Below are positions 25,463 through 34,106 of a stretch of DNA of 64,000 nt, one piece after another. Position numbers and translations under genes: made by a program. Origin of the DNA: an uncultured Lachnospiraceae bacterium (lineage in GTDB: Bacteria > Bacillota > Clostridia > Lachnospirales > Lachnospiraceae); NCBI GenBank assembly GCA_944381405.1, contig CALWLA010000001.1, positions 62,001-126,000 of the forward strand, given 5' to 3'. Position 1 is the stretch's first letter; the number at the start of each line of letters is the position of its first letter. A model generated the notes under the pieces. The model was given only the letters and a program-made list of their open reading frames with translations, had not been told where the DNA came from and made no database searches.

Positions 25463-25531
25463 GTTCTTATTCTCCTGCTCTTCGATTTATTTCTGTTGTG
25501 ATCTGTTTTCCTGTTTTTGATCCGCTGTCCT

Positions 25532-26242
25532 TTAATCCGCCGTCACCACAGTGCCGTGGATCGTTCCCTTCAGTGCGTCGGTGATGGCGCCCTTTTTGTT
25601 CAGGGAAAAGACCGCCAGCGGCATATGGTTTTCCATGCAGAGGATGCTGGCCGTAAGGTCGATGACCTGAAGCTTTTTCTCCACCACCTCTGAAATGCTC
25701 AGCCTGTCATAGCGCTTTGCCTGCGGATTTTTCACCGGATCGCTGTCGTATACCCCGTCCACGGCCTTGGCCAAAAGGATGCTGTCCGCGCCGATCTCGA
25801 TGGCCCTTAAGGCAATGCCCGTGTCGGTGCTGAAATAAGGATGTCCCGTGCCTCCGGCAAAGAACACCACCTCGTGGGCAGAAAGCGCCTCCATCACCGC
25901 GTCCTTTTCAAATACCGGCGCGATGCCCGGTATCTCAAAGGCGCAGAAAATGCGGGTCTTCATCCCGGCATTCCGGAAAATCTCAGAAACATAAATACAG
26001 TTCATCACCGTAGCCAGCATGCCGATCTGATCCGCCTTTACCCGGTCAAAGGCATCGCTGCTGCGGCCCCGCCAGAAGTTGCCGCCGCCGATGACCACGG
26101 CGATCTCCACACCCTCCTTGTAGGCCTCCAGGACCTCTGCGGCCACCTCCTTTACGGTGTCCTCACAAAAGCCCATATGCTTGTCGCCTGCCAGGGCCTC
26201 CCCGGAAAGCTTCAGCATCACCCGTCTGTTTTTTTCCATCAT
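25532..26242 (-). CDS. pyrH: UMP kinase
   Basis: The 236-residue hexameric-type UMP kinase phosphorylates UMP to UDP. It shows the phosphate-binding start VMLKLSGEALAG, the GGGNFWRG motif and FFAGGTGHPYFSTDT, all standard for the family. Two adjacent ATG codons (26242 and 26239) follow GGGAGGG; the first was kept. It opens the operon that ends with polC. rpsB and tsf, often found upstream, are absent here, where a GntR gene and its terminator lie. Confidence 0.97.
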   Translation of the reverse strand: MMEKNRRVMLKLSGEALAGDKHMGFCEDTVKEVAAEVLEAYKEGVEIAVVIGGGNFWRGRSSDAFDRVKADQIGMLATVMNCIYVSEIFRNAGMKTRIFCAFEIPGIAPVFEKDAVMEALSAHEVVFFAGGTGHPYFSTDTGIALRAIEIGADSILLAKAVDGVYDSDPVKNPQAKRYDRLSISEVVEKKLQVIDLTASILCMENHMPLAVFSLNKKGAITDALKGTIHGTVVTAD

Positions 26243-26252
26243 ACCCTCCCAT

Positions 26253-26286
26253 ACAGATCCAAGATCTGTTTTGGGATATTATAGCA
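26253..26286 (-). promoter_or_regulatory. Extended -10 promoter and inverted repeat before pyrH
   Basis: On the minus strand TGC directly precedes TATAAT (26278-26283). An inverted repeat ACAGATC-CAA-GATCTGT (26253-26269) lies just downstream, in the early transcript. The promoter is well formed; a role for the repeat is inferred. Confidence 0.6.
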
Positions 26287-26311
26287 TAGACCTTCCGCTT
26301 TTGCCATACTG

Positions 26312-26336
26312 AAAAAGGCCCTCAGGGGGCCTTTGG
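26312..26336 (-). terminator. Intrinsic terminator of the GntR gene
   Basis: The arms AAAGGCCC and GGGCCTTT (26314-26334) are followed by TTTTTC on the minus strand, 15 bases after the GntR stop codon. Confidence 0.85.
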
Positions 26337-26348
26337 CGTTCCCGGGCA

Positions 26349-27128
26349 TCAGGGCTGGGGGATGACCTGGATCCCAAGCCTTTCCCGCTTGAATTTCAGA
26401 TGGTTGGTGTTGTCAGTGGAGATGATGTAGGAGGTGTTTTCTCCGTTGGTGATGTCAACGGACACATGCACCGGCACCTTATGCTCATCATAGACGATCT
26501 TGAAAATGTCGAACACCGGACAGCCGGGCTTGCATTCCAAAAGTTCTCCCTCCTCTTCTGTGGCCACGCGGACCTTCAGCACCTTTTCCGCCGTGGCAAA
26601 GCTTATGCCGTAATCCTCATGGAAGATCCGGTAAATGGAAAAATCTCCCGTAAGCCGGTCCAGCATCTCCGGAAACCGGGAGGCGGGGATATAACAGGTG
26701 TCGATCATCATGGGCACCTCGTCTGCGCAAAGCACACGCTTTACCACGATGACCTTTTCCGTTTCCGGGATCCCCAGATACCCTGCCATCTCCTGGCCGG
26801 CCGCCTGCTCGGTAAGGCTCACAAGCCTGGTGTTCGTCTGCCGTTCTTCGCCGATGCCCTCATGGAAACCGCCGATTCCATCCAGGTGGGAATGGAAGCC
26901 CCGATTCAGCACAAAGGTCCCCTTTCCCTGTTTCTTCATCAGAATCTTCTGGTCGCAGAGCTCCTTTACCGCCCTGCGCACCGTGATCCGGCTGACGCCG
27001 TAGATCTGCTCCAGCTCCGTCTCCGTAGGGAGCCGGTCTCCCGGCTTATAGACCTGCTTCTGGATATCCTCCCGGATCGCATCCATCAGCTGTTCGTAAA
27101 GCGGCTTTAGCGCGTTCTGTTCCAACAT
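26349..27128 (-). CDS. GntR-family regulator of the HutC/UTRA type, probable FrlR-like
   Basis: The 259-residue protein has an N-terminal winged helix (PLYEQLMDAIREDI, YKPGDRLPTETELEQIYGVSRITVRRAVKEL) and a C-terminal UTRA effector domain ending VPVHVSVDITNGENTSYI. In Bacillus subtilis the fructosamine operon is controlled by the UTRA regulator FrlR. The gene order here matches, so control of the operon at 28116-33157 by binding the palindrome at 33234-33249 is a good inference. A phosphorylated Amadori compound would be the natural ligand. It is 47 bases downstream of the PHP phosphatase gene. Confidence 0.88.
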   Translation of the reverse strand: MLEQNALKPLYEQLMDAIREDIQKQVYKPGDRLPTETELEQIYGVSRITVRRAVKELCDQKILMKKQGKGTFVLNRGFHSHLDGIGGFHEGIGEERQTNTRLVSLTEQAAGQEMAGYLGIPETEKVIVVKRVLCADEVPMMIDTCYIPASRFPEMLDRLTGDFSIYRIFHEDYGISFATAEKVLKVRVATEEEGELLECKPGCPVFDIFKIVYDEHKVPVHVSVDITNGENTSYIISTDNTNHLKFKRERLGIQVIPQP

Positions 27129-27175
27129 GTCATCCCTTACTCCGTTTCTTTATCGTAAGGCCGGCATGGCCTTGC

Positions 27176-27982
27176 CTACAGATCGATGAGCTCCGGTCTT
27201 CTGCTGCGGAAGCGGGCGATGTGCTTCAGGCCAGCCTCCATAAGCAGCTCCCGTCCGGTCTGGATATCCGCCGCCACGTCCATGGCCCGGTGTGCGTCGG
27301 AGCCGATGGTGACGATGGTCCCGCCCAGCTCCCTGTAACGCTTCAGCAGGGGAAGGGAAGGAAAGCAGTCTCCCGCTCCCTGCCGGAGGCCTGAGGTGTT
27401 GATCTCGATGCCTTTTCCGTTCTGGATCACCAGGCGAAGGATCTCCTCCACTCTCGGATCCGCCGGATCGATCTCAAGATCCGTTCCCTGACGCCTTGCA
27501 TAACGCTTCGGCAGGTCAAAATGGCCGATGCAGTCGTACCGGTCCTGCCGGACGATCTCCAGAAGAGACCCCAGGTAACGGTCCAGAAGCTCATTTGTAT
27601 CTATATTGTTATAATCATACTGCGACAAATCCATATTGTCAATTTTATGACAGGACCCTATCACGAAATCAAAGGGGAATTTTCTTAAAACGGCCTCTCC
27701 CCGTTCCGGATTCTCGTTGGACTGCCCAAGCTCCAGGCCAAAGCCGATGTACAGGGGCCCCTGGTACTGCTGCCGGGCGTTCTGAAAGGCTTCCGCATAG
27801 CCCTCCAGATACCCCTCCTGAAAGAACCGGCTTTGATAGCCCGGGGTGTAGCATTCATAATGCTCCGTGATCATGATCTCTGAAAGCCCCTGCTGACCGG
27901 CCGCCTGAAAGATCGCCTGGTAGCTTTCTTTGGAATCCGGAGAAACCGAGGAATGAATGTGATAGTCTGCTGCAAATGACAT
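27176..27982 (-). CDS. PHP-superfamily phosphatase, HisJ (histidinol-phosphatase) family
   Basis: Start chosen at the ATG giving MSFAADYHIHSS, behind GGAAGGAG; upstream in-frame codons lack coding character. The 268-residue protein has the PHP metal ligands in DYHIHSS, GLELGQ, VIGSCHKID, CIGHFDL and the closing IGSDAHRAMDVA. The closest known family is the HisK-type histidinol-phosphatase. No other histidine gene is in the window, and it lies between the fructosamine kinase and a GntR regulator, so its substrate may be another sugar or amino phosphate. A terminator upstream suggests its own promoter. Confidence 0.85.
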   Translation of the reverse strand: MSFAADYHIHSSVSPDSKESYQAIFQAAGQQGLSEIMITEHYECYTPGYQSRFFQEGYLEGYAEAFQNARQQYQGPLYIGFGLELGQSNENPERGEAVLRKFPFDFVIGSCHKIDNMDLSQYDYNNIDTNELLDRYLGSLLEIVRQDRYDCIGHFDLPKRYARRQGTDLEIDPADPRVEEILRLVIQNGKGIEINTSGLRQGAGDCFPSLPLLKRYRELGGTIVTIGSDAHRAMDVAADIQTGRELLMEAGLKHIARFRSRRPELIDL

Positions 27983-28017
27983 ATGTGCCGCTCCTTCCTT
28001 TCCGCCTTTTGCGGTAT

Positions 28018-28060
28018 GAAAAAAGGATAACCAAAGGCGCACCCTCAGTTATCCTTTCTT
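28018..28060 (-). terminator. Intrinsic terminator after the fructosamine operon
   Basis: AAAGGATAAC (28022-28031) pairs with GTTATCCTTT (28048-28057). T runs follow on both strands. It lies between the kinase stop and the PHP phosphatase start. A second hairpin with ACACCC/GGGTGT is near 28090-28110. Confidence 0.8.
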
Positions 28061-28115
28061 TTTTATGCCGTGATCTTCACGGCCTCAAGGGACACCCGAG
28101 GGTGTTTCCTTTTTC

Positions 28116-28934
28116 TTATCCCTTCAGGGGATGGGGATGTCCGAAGCCGCCCCGCTGGGTACAGGTCAGCGCCGACCGTTCCGCAGCATAATCGAGGGAC
28201 TTTTCCATATCCTTCGTATCCCCGTACCTGGTCAGGAAGCCCGCGATGAAGCTGTCTCCCGCCCCCATGGTATCCACCGCCTCTACTTCCTTGATGCCCT
28301 GGGCATAAAAGCGGTTTCCGTCATAAAACAGGGAACCCAGCTTTCCTCTGGTGACGCCTGCCACCTTTGCCCCAAGCGCACAGGCCTTTTCCAAAAGCCC
28401 CCTGCAGGCCTCCTCGGAAAGCTCTGCGCCGGAGAAAAAGGCATAGGTCACATAGGGGCAGACCCGGGCAAGATAGGCTTCCTCCCGCTGGTCGGAAAAA
28501 TCAAAGCTGACGTCACAGGCCTCTGCCAGGGCCGGCAGCTCGTATTCGATGTTGGAATAGCAGCTGGTGTGGCAGATGTCGAACTGACGGATGAGCTCCA
28601 GATCTTCCGGGACGATTCGGATGCTGTACAGGTGCTGGCAGCTGTCCCTCGGTCCCGGTCCGAACACGCGGTCCCCGTCCTTTAAGTATACCCGAGGCTG
28701 TGCGGAATGTCCATAAACTTTTCTGGAGCGCGTTGTTCCAACGCCTTCTTCCGCAAGGCAAGCCTTGATCCATGCGGCGTTTTCATCATCGCCAAAGATC
28801 CCGATGTATTCTGCTTCTTCTGCGCCGTTGCGGCGGCAGTTCACCGCCACATTCACCGCGTTCCCGCCGGGGAAATACACCCCTTCATCCACATAGCAGT
28901 CCGTTACATTATCTCCTACTGCGATCAGTTTCAT
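28116..28934 (-). CDS. frlD: PfkB-family sugar kinase, fructoselysine 6-kinase-like
   Basis: The 272-residue ribokinase-fold enzyme opens MKLIAVGDNVTDCY with GGNAVNVAVNCRRNGAEEAEYIG split across the first sheet. It carries the PfkB catalytic signature DTMGAGDSFIAGF, whose Asp is the general base. The neighbouring deglycase, ABC importer and GntR regulator mirror the Bacillus frl operon, so phosphorylation of fructoselysine or related alpha-glycated amino acids at the 6-position is the likely reaction. It is the last gene before a strong terminator. Exact Amadori substrate is not determined by sequence alone. Confidence 0.85.
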   Translation of the reverse strand: MKLIAVGDNVTDCYVDEGVYFPGGNAVNVAVNCRRNGAEEAEYIGIFGDDENAAWIKACLAEEGVGTTRSRKVYGHSAQPRVYLKDGDRVFGPGPRDSCQHLYSIRIVPEDLELIRQFDICHTSCYSNIEYELPALAEACDVSFDFSDQREEAYLARVCPYVTYAFFSGAELSEEACRGLLEKACALGAKVAGVTRGKLGSLFYDGNRFYAQGIKEVEAVDTMGAGDSFIAGFLTRYGDTKDMEKSLDYAAERSALTCTQRGGFGHPHPLKG

Positions 28935-28993
28935 CTTTTTGTCCTCTTTTCAAGTAATTTCCTCGTTGCAGCCAGGAACCTGCGCCCAGGGCT

Positions 28994-29836
28994 TTAGCCT
29001 TTGACGCTGCCTGCCGTGATACCTCTGATAAAGCTCTTCTGCATCAGGATGAACAAAACGCAGATAGGCAGACAGGCGATGACCATACCTGCCATGACGA
29101 CGCCCCAGTTGGTCATAAGGCCGTCGGAGAACACCATCAGGCCCACCGGGATCGTCTGCCGCTCCGAAGAGTCGATGAACATGGTGGCAAAGACGAACTC
29201 GTTCCAGGAATAGTAGGCGGTCATGATGATCACCGTGGAAATAATGGGCTTTGACAGAGGCAGATATATCTTCCTGTAGATCTCAAAGAAGGATGCGCCG
29301 TCGATGATGGCGGACTCCTCCAGGTCCTTCGGGATACCGATAAAGAAGGAACGAATCAACATTACGGAAACCGGTATCCTGAAGGCGATGTATGGAAGAA
29401 TCAGCGCAAGGTAGGTATCCTTGATGCCGAGATTCTTCAGCAGCATGTAAAGGGGCATCAGGCAGACCTGGGGCGAAAGCAGAAGCCCGCCCAGGATGGC
29501 CAGGAAGCAGAAATCCGCGAGCCTGCTCTTCATCTGGCAGATGCCGAAGGCCGCAAAGGTGGTCAGCAGCACAACGCCCAGGATGGTGCCTGCGCTGACA
29601 ATGACGGAGTTGATGAAATAGCTGGAAATACCCCGGTCCCAGGCGGTCACATAGTTTTCAAAAAGCCAGGTCTCCGGCAGTCCCCACACGTCCTGGAAAA
29701 TGCCGTTGTAGTCCTTGAAGGAGGACATGACGATCCAGAACATGGGATAAATGATCAGGACCGCCAGCACCACGAGAAGGATCATCCAGATGACCTCTCC
29801 GATGCCGATGCGTTTTCTGGCAGAGAAATCTTTCAT
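28994..29836 (-). CDS. frlM: Carbohydrate-type ABC transporter permease (MalG class, FrlM-like)
   Basis: The 280-residue membrane protein has six helices and the permease loop ESAIIDGASFFEIYRKIYLPLSKP, with the EAA-type coupling sequence of the MalG class. It overlaps its MalF-class partner gene by one base. With the binding protein it forms an importer of the CUT1 type. No ATPase gene is in this operon. By analogy with Bacillus frl, the transporter would share a general ATPase such as MsmX encoded elsewhere. Confidence 0.88.
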   Translation of the reverse strand: MKDFSARKRIGIGEVIWMILLVVLAVLIIYPMFWIVMSSFKDYNGIFQDVWGLPETWLFENYVTAWDRGISSYFINSVIVSAGTILGVVLLTTFAAFGICQMKSRLADFCFLAILGGLLLSPQVCLMPLYMLLKNLGIKDTYLALILPYIAFRIPVSVMLIRSFFIGIPKDLEESAIIDGASFFEIYRKIYLPLSKPIISTVIIMTAYYSWNEFVFATMFIDSSERQTIPVGLMVFSDGLMTNWGVVMAGMVIACLPICVLFILMQKSFIRGITAGSVKG

Positions 29837-30720
29837 TATGCTTCCTCCTCCTTTCCGCCGATGGTCAAAAACTGGATGCTGGAGAGCACCGCCGTGATGA
29901 CAAAGATCAGAAGGGCGATGGTGGATGCGTAGCCCATGTCATTCTTCACCACGCCGGTCTGGTACATGTGCAGCGCCAGGGTCATGGTGGAGGTGCCGGG
30001 ACCGCCGCCCGTCAGGATGTAGGGCTCGTTGAATACGGTAAAGGCGCCTACCACGGTGATGACCATGGTAACGAAGAACATCTGCTTGACCTGAGGCACG
30101 GTGATGCAGAAAAACTGGCGGATCTTTCCCGCTCCGTCCATTTCCGCCGCCTCATACAGATCTCTCGGAATCTTCTGAATGGCAACGATAAACAGCATGG
30201 TCACATAACCAGTGCTCTGCCACTGGGATACGGCGATGACCGCATACATGGCGATGGAGCTTTTTCCAAGCCATACGTTGGTGAGGCCATCCAGGCCGAT
30301 GAGCTCCAGAAAGCTGTTCAAAAGTCCCATCTGGGGATTGTAGATGAATTCGAACAGCAGGCACACTACCGTCATGGACAGCAGGGTTGGGATAAAATAG
30401 GTGGTCCTGAAAAAGGGTGAAAATTTCTGAAATACCCGGTCCTCCAGAACAGCCGCAAGCACCAGGCCAAAACCCACCTGGATGATCACGGAGATCACCG
30501 CATAAAGGACGTTATTCTTCAGGCTGGTAAGAATGATCTCGTCCGAAAATAGCTTTTTAAAATTAGCCAGTCCTACAAACTCCCTGGTGGTATCCGACAT
30601 GCCGAAGGACTGAAAGCTGTACACCAGATTCATGATCAGCGGATAGTACACAAACAGTCCCAGGACAATGAGACAGGGCAGGATGTAGAAAAAGGCGGTT
30701 CGATTGCGTTTTTGCGTCAT
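29836..30720 (-). CDS. frlN: Carbohydrate-type ABC transporter permease (MalF class, FrlN-like)
   Basis: The start is taken as the ATG giving MTQKRNRTAFFYILPCL, five bases after GAGGG; an ATG seven codons earlier is possible. The 294-residue protein has six helices and the coupling loop YEAAEMDGAGKIRQFFCITVPQ typical of MalF-class permeases. It pairs with the MalG-class permease downstream. A 122-base gap with two strong hairpins separates it from the binding-protein gene. Confidence 0.88.
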   Translation of the reverse strand: MTQKRNRTAFFYILPCLIVLGLFVYYPLIMNLVYSFQSFGMSDTTREFVGLANFKKLFSDEIILTSLKNNVLYAVISVIIQVGFGLVLAAVLEDRVFQKFSPFFRTTYFIPTLLSMTVVCLLFEFIYNPQMGLLNSFLELIGLDGLTNVWLGKSSIAMYAVIAVSQWQSTGYVTMLFIVAIQKIPRDLYEAAEMDGAGKIRQFFCITVPQVKQMFFVTMVITVVGAFTVFNEPYILTGGGPGTSTMTLALHMYQTGVVKNDMGYASTIALLIFVITAVLSSIQFLTIGGKEEEA

Positions 30721-30757
30721 AGTTCCCTCTTTTCCGCGCATCTCGCGCTTTCAGGGC

Positions 30758-30810
30758 GGGCCTCCGCCGGAGGCCCTTTAACGATACAGGCGGCCTGAAA
30801 CGGCCGCCTG
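30758..30810 (-). terminator. Double hairpin between binding protein and permeases
   Basis: GGGCCTCC-GCC-GGAGGCCC (30758-30776) and CAGGCGGCC-TGAAAC-GGCCGCCTG (30787-30810) lie in the gap after the binding-protein gene. On the minus strand neither has a long T run, so partial termination or protection of the upstream mRNA is likelier than full termination. Confidence 0.6.
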
Positions 30811-30842
30811 CACAATGATTCGTGGTTTCCCTCAGATCGCAA

Positions 30843-32159
30843 TTACTGCTTTGTGCGAAGGTCTGCCGCAGCTGCCTGTACGTCAGCCATGGCATCCTCC
30901 GGCGTCATGTCGCCGGTAGCTACCGCAGATGCGCCCTGACCGAATACGGTGTAGATGGAAGCATCGCAGGCATTGTCAAACCAGGGAGCCATCTGGCTCG
31001 CTGCGTCGATGGTCTCCAGGGCCTCGATCTGGGCCGGAAGAGCATTTTCCTCTGTCAGCGCACCGTTGACACAGGTCAGGTCGCCGCCTTCCACTGTCAG
31101 CTGTACAGCGCCTCCCTCGGGGCTTACCAGCCACTTCAGGAACTTGATGCACTCCTCCGGATGCTCCGCCTTGTTGGAGATCATAAAGCCCTCCGGCGCG
31201 CCTGTCAGGGCATTGGGGTCTCCCTTTCCTTCCTCGAAGGCCGGGAAATTGAAATAGCCGTAATCAAAGTTTACCGTGTCAGTCATGAGAGAGATCTCTG
31301 CAAACTGCAGGTACATGATGGGCGCTTCCTCGGTGGCGAACAGCGTGTTTCTTGCAGTCTCGTGATCGATGGCTACCGCAACCTCTCCCATGTAGGAGGT
31401 GAGCTGCTGCCATTTCTCCAGAACGTCCACATAGGCCGGGTCGGTGAATTCTCCGGTGGCCGGATCGTAGTCCGCAGCCAGTACCTCCGGATCCACCATT
31501 CTCTGATTCATGGTTCCCAGATAATGGAGGATCGCCCACTGATCCTTAAGGCCCTCGGCGATGGGGGTCTCATAGCCCGCTGCCTTCAGTTTGTCCAGAA
31601 CGTCGATGAACTCCTCCCAGGTGGTGGGAACCTCCAGGTTGTTTTCCTCGAAGATCCGCTTGTTGTAGAAGAAGGCCTTGCCGTCCTGGGACCAGGGAAT
31701 CGCCATGAGCTTTCCGTCAAAGGTGAAGGGGCCCTTGCTGACTTCCGCAATGGTATCGCTCCACTCCGGATCCTCCTCGAATACGGAGGTCAGGTCCATG
31801 ACGTTGCCGGAATCGATCATCTCCTGGGCAAAGGTTCCGGACCAGGATGAAAAGATGTCCGGTACCTCATCCGTGGACACGATCATACGGATCTTCTCCT
31901 TGTACTGATCGTTCAGGATGCAGTCCATGTTGATCTTGACGTTGGGATTTTCCTCCTCGTATCTGGCGATGAGCTCCTTGAACATGGCGTTCTTGGGGTC
32001 GTTGGGCCAGCGGTGGAAGAAATCGATCTCGATCTGATCCCCGCCTGCACCAGATCCTGCCCCCTCATTGGAGGCGGTTTCGCTTCCGCCGCCGCAGGCG
32101 GTCAGGGCAAAGGCTGCAAGGACTGCTGCCGCCAAAACATTATATTTTTTCAATTTCAT
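30843..32159 (-). CDS. frlO: Extracellular solute-binding lipoprotein of the sugar ABC family (FrlO-like)
   Basis: The 438-residue protein begins MKLKKYNVLAAAVLAAFALTA-C, a lipoprotein signal with the modified cysteine at 22, then a Ser/Gly/Glu-rich linker. The mature part is a family-1 solute-binding protein (FHRWPNDPKNAMFKELIARYEEENP; AIPWSQDGKAFFYNK). It follows the deglycase gene by 23 bases. By operon analogy it binds fructoselysine or other Amadori products outside the membrane. Ligand identity rests on context. Confidence 0.87.
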   Translation of the reverse strand: MKLKKYNVLAAAVLAAFALTACGGGSETASNEGAGSGAGGDQIEIDFFHRWPNDPKNAMFKELIARYEEENPNVKINMDCILNDQYKEKIRMIVSTDEVPDIFSSWSGTFAQEMIDSGNVMDLTSVFEEDPEWSDTIAEVSKGPFTFDGKLMAIPWSQDGKAFFYNKRIFEENNLEVPTTWEEFIDVLDKLKAAGYETPIAEGLKDQWAILHYLGTMNQRMVDPEVLAADYDPATGEFTDPAYVDVLEKWQQLTSYMGEVAVAIDHETARNTLFATEEAPIMYLQFAEISLMTDTVNFDYGYFNFPAFEEGKGDPNALTGAPEGFMISNKAEHPEECIKFLKWLVSPEGGAVQLTVEGGDLTCVNGALTEENALPAQIEALETIDAASQMAPWFDNACDASIYTVFGQGASAVATGDMTPEDAMADVQAAAADLRTKQ

Positions 32160-32182
32160 TTGATTCCCCCCTTATCGTTCTA

Positions 32183-33157
32183 TTAGTATTCCATCTTCCA
32201 CATGTATCTGCGAACGCCCAGGTCATGGCCTCTCTCGTAAGCGATGGCGTCTGCCATGCATCTCAGCACGGAGCCCACCAGAAGGGGCGCATAGTACTCT
32301 CTTACTGACTCGTCGATACCGCACCAGTCGAAGTCTGCCGCATCGATGAGGGCGATCCTCTGAGAATACTTCTTGCAGAAGTTATAAGCACGCTCGTCCA
32401 GGTATCTGGTGGAGCCAACGCCCTTTACGATGATGAAGGGAACGTCGAAATCCGTTACCTCGAAGGGTCCGTGGAAATATTCGCCGGAATGGATGCAGCT
32501 GGAATGGATCCACTGCATCTCCATCATCAGGCAGATGGCATAGGAATAGCATTCGCCGTAGCATGCGCCGCTGCCCATAGTGTAGATGAGGGGCTCTCTC
32601 TTGTAGCTCTTTCCCCACTCCTTTGCGAAGTCGGCATACTGAGCCTTCACCTTGTCGGTAGCCTCCTGGATATGATTGATGGCCTCGAGGCCCTTCTCAT
32701 ACTTCTCGCAGGGGTTAATCTGGTTGAGGATTCTGAACAGCAGGGAGTAAAGCACTGCCTTGTTCAGATCAGAGGTGTCCGCCTCCTGTCCCCAGTCGTA
32801 GAAGATGGGGAATTCCGCAGCCTTCCAGAGGGGTGAATCCACCAGATGGGACAGGGCGATGGTAACGGCGCCCTTTGCTCTTGCTACCTCGGCGGCCTTT
32901 ACGGTCTCCGGGGTGTTTCCGGAATGGGAGCAGGTGATGACAACGGAGTTCTCGTTGAGGGCCTTGGGCTCCATGTGTACGAACTGGTTTGAAGTGTAGA
33001 TGCTCGCCGGAATCTCGATCTCCCGGTCGAACATGAACTGTGCCGGCATCATAAACGCCTGAGAGCCGCCGCAGGCTACAAAGTAAAAATGATTGACCTG
33101 CTTACCTGCCACTGCCTTTACCGCCGCATCGATCTGTGCAACAATTTCGTTTCTCAT
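32183..33157 (-). CDS. frlB: SIS-domain fructosamine-6-phosphate deglycase (FrlB-like)
   Basis: The 324-residue protein has two sugar-isomerase (SIS) domains, with FYFVACGGSQAF and VVITCSHSGNTPETVKAAE in the first. The second has SGEYFHGPFEV, followed by a C-terminal RRYMWKMEY that resembles FrlB. FrlB-type enzymes split fructoselysine 6-phosphate into glucose 6-phosphate and lysine. It is the first gene of the operon, behind a consensus promoter with an overlapping palindrome. The family call is strong; the amino-acid half of the substrate could differ. Confidence 0.88.
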   Translation of the reverse strand: MRNEIVAQIDAAVKAVAGKQVNHFYFVACGGSQAFMMPAQFMFDREIEIPASIYTSNQFVHMEPKALNENSVVITCSHSGNTPETVKAAEVARAKGAVTIALSHLVDSPLWKAAEFPIFYDWGQEADTSDLNKAVLYSLLFRILNQINPCEKYEKGLEAINHIQEATDKVKAQYADFAKEWGKSYKREPLIYTMGSGACYGECYSYAICLMMEMQWIHSSCIHSGEYFHGPFEVTDFDVPFIIVKGVGSTRYLDERAYNFCKKYSQRIALIDAADFDWCGIDESVREYYAPLLVGSVLRCMADAIAYERGHDLGVRRYMWKMEY

Positions 33158-33233
33158 AGCTTCCGTCCTCCATGAAATAAGATGGTGTTGTTTTTGTTTT
33201 ACGCACGTTTGTTTGCCTTTAGGGCAATATCAT

Positions 33234-33249
33234 TATATAACGTTATATA
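33234..33249. promoter_or_regulatory. Operator-like perfect palindrome at the frl promoter
   Basis: TATATAACGTTATATA is a perfect 16-base palindrome centred about 12 bases after the predicted transcript start. A half-matching copy TATAACGTA overlaps the -10 box. Binding by the UTRA regulator encoded at 26349-27128 is the natural hypothesis. Confidence 0.65.
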
Positions 33250-33259
33250 TCATATCTAC

Positions 33260-33288
33260 GTTATACAACAAAAAAACCAGGATGTCAA
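33260..33288 (-). promoter_or_regulatory. Sigma-A promoter of the frl operon
   Basis: On the minus strand TTGACA (33283-33288) and TATAAC (33260-33265) are separated by 17 bases, about 100 bases before the frlB start. Beyond this promoter and operator, the gene-free stretch 33158-33395 shows nothing else recognisable; the bL25 terminator follows. Confidence 0.85.
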
Positions 33289-33395
33289 CAGAATCCACAA
33301 ACTTATTGGCGTGTAACGAAAAAACGTCTGAAGGATGAAGGAAATGAAACCGTTACAAACTGTAACACTTTGAAAATGACCGCCGCAGACAGAAA

Positions 33396-33430
33396 AGCAC
33401 AGGCCTTCCTTCGGAAAGCCTGTGCTCTGC
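33396..33430 (-). terminator. Intrinsic terminator of the bL25 gene
   Basis: The arms AGCACAGGC and GCCTGTGCT with an inner TTCC-TTC-GGAA are followed by TTTTCTG on the minus strand. It lies 57 bases after the bL25 stop codon. Confidence 0.9.
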
Positions 33431-33482
33431 ATTTCATTTCTATTCTGTTGTAACCGGGCTTCCTTCCGGAAGCTGCCGCGGC

Positions 33483-34085
33483 TTATTTCTCCGGAGCCGC
33501 CTCAGTCTCGCCCTCTGAGGCCTCTGTCTCCTCGATGTCCGTATTGTGGACAGCCGCTACGGAAACTACCAGGGTCTCCGGGTCTACCGTCAGATGCACG
33601 TCCTTATCGGAAGCGATGGGCAGATCCTTGACGCAGATGGTGTCGCCAACCTTTAAGCTGCTGACGTCGATCTCCACCTTTTCCACCAAAGCCGCCGGAA
33701 GGGCTCTGTAGGAGATCTCTTCCAGATGCTGCTCCAATACGCCCTCCTGCACCTTGTCGTGGTTCAGAAGCACGATCTCCGCCACGGAATTTACCATTTC
33801 GTTCTGTACCAGCGCCTGAAAATCGATCTCGTTGATCTGGCGCTTCAGGGCGTCAAAATCAATCTCCTTGATGAGGACGTTCATGGGCTGTCCCTCCAGC
33901 TCCAGGACGATCCTGCTGCCCTTTGTGCTGGTCTTCATGAGCCGGTCGGCGTCTTTTTTGCTGAACTGTACCGGAATGGAGTTTTCGATCTCCCGTCCGA
34001 ACACGCTGCCGGTAACATAGCCCTCGCGTCTTAATTTCTTTGCCTTTACAGCCATATCTCTTTTCTCAGCTTTTAAAGTATCCAT
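33483..34085 (-). CDS. rplY: Ribosomal protein bL25 of the long CTC/TL5 type
   Basis: Start chosen at the ATG giving MDTLKAEKRD, behind AAGGAGGAAG; upstream in-frame residues are not conserved-looking. The 200-residue protein has the 5S-rRNA-binding L25 domain (KLRREGYVTGSVFGREIE, VLIKEIDFD) and the extra C-terminal beta domain of the TL5/CTC form (VEKVEIDVSSLKVGDTI, VVSVAAVHN), then an acidic tail. It binds 5S rRNA in the large subunit; CTC forms are also stress-linked. It is transcribed alone from an extended -10 promoter at 34200-34208. Confidence 0.94.
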   Translation of the reverse strand: MDTLKAEKRDMAVKAKKLRREGYVTGSVFGREIENSIPVQFSKKDADRLMKTSTKGSRIVLELEGQPMNVLIKEIDFDALKRQINEIDFQALVQNEMVNSVAEIVLLNHDKVQEGVLEQHLEEISYRALPAALVEKVEIDVSSLKVGDTICVKDLPIASDKDVHLTVDPETLVVSVAAVHNTDIEETEASEGETEAAPEK

Positions 34086-34106
34086 TTGTCTCTTCCTCCT
34101 TAAGCC

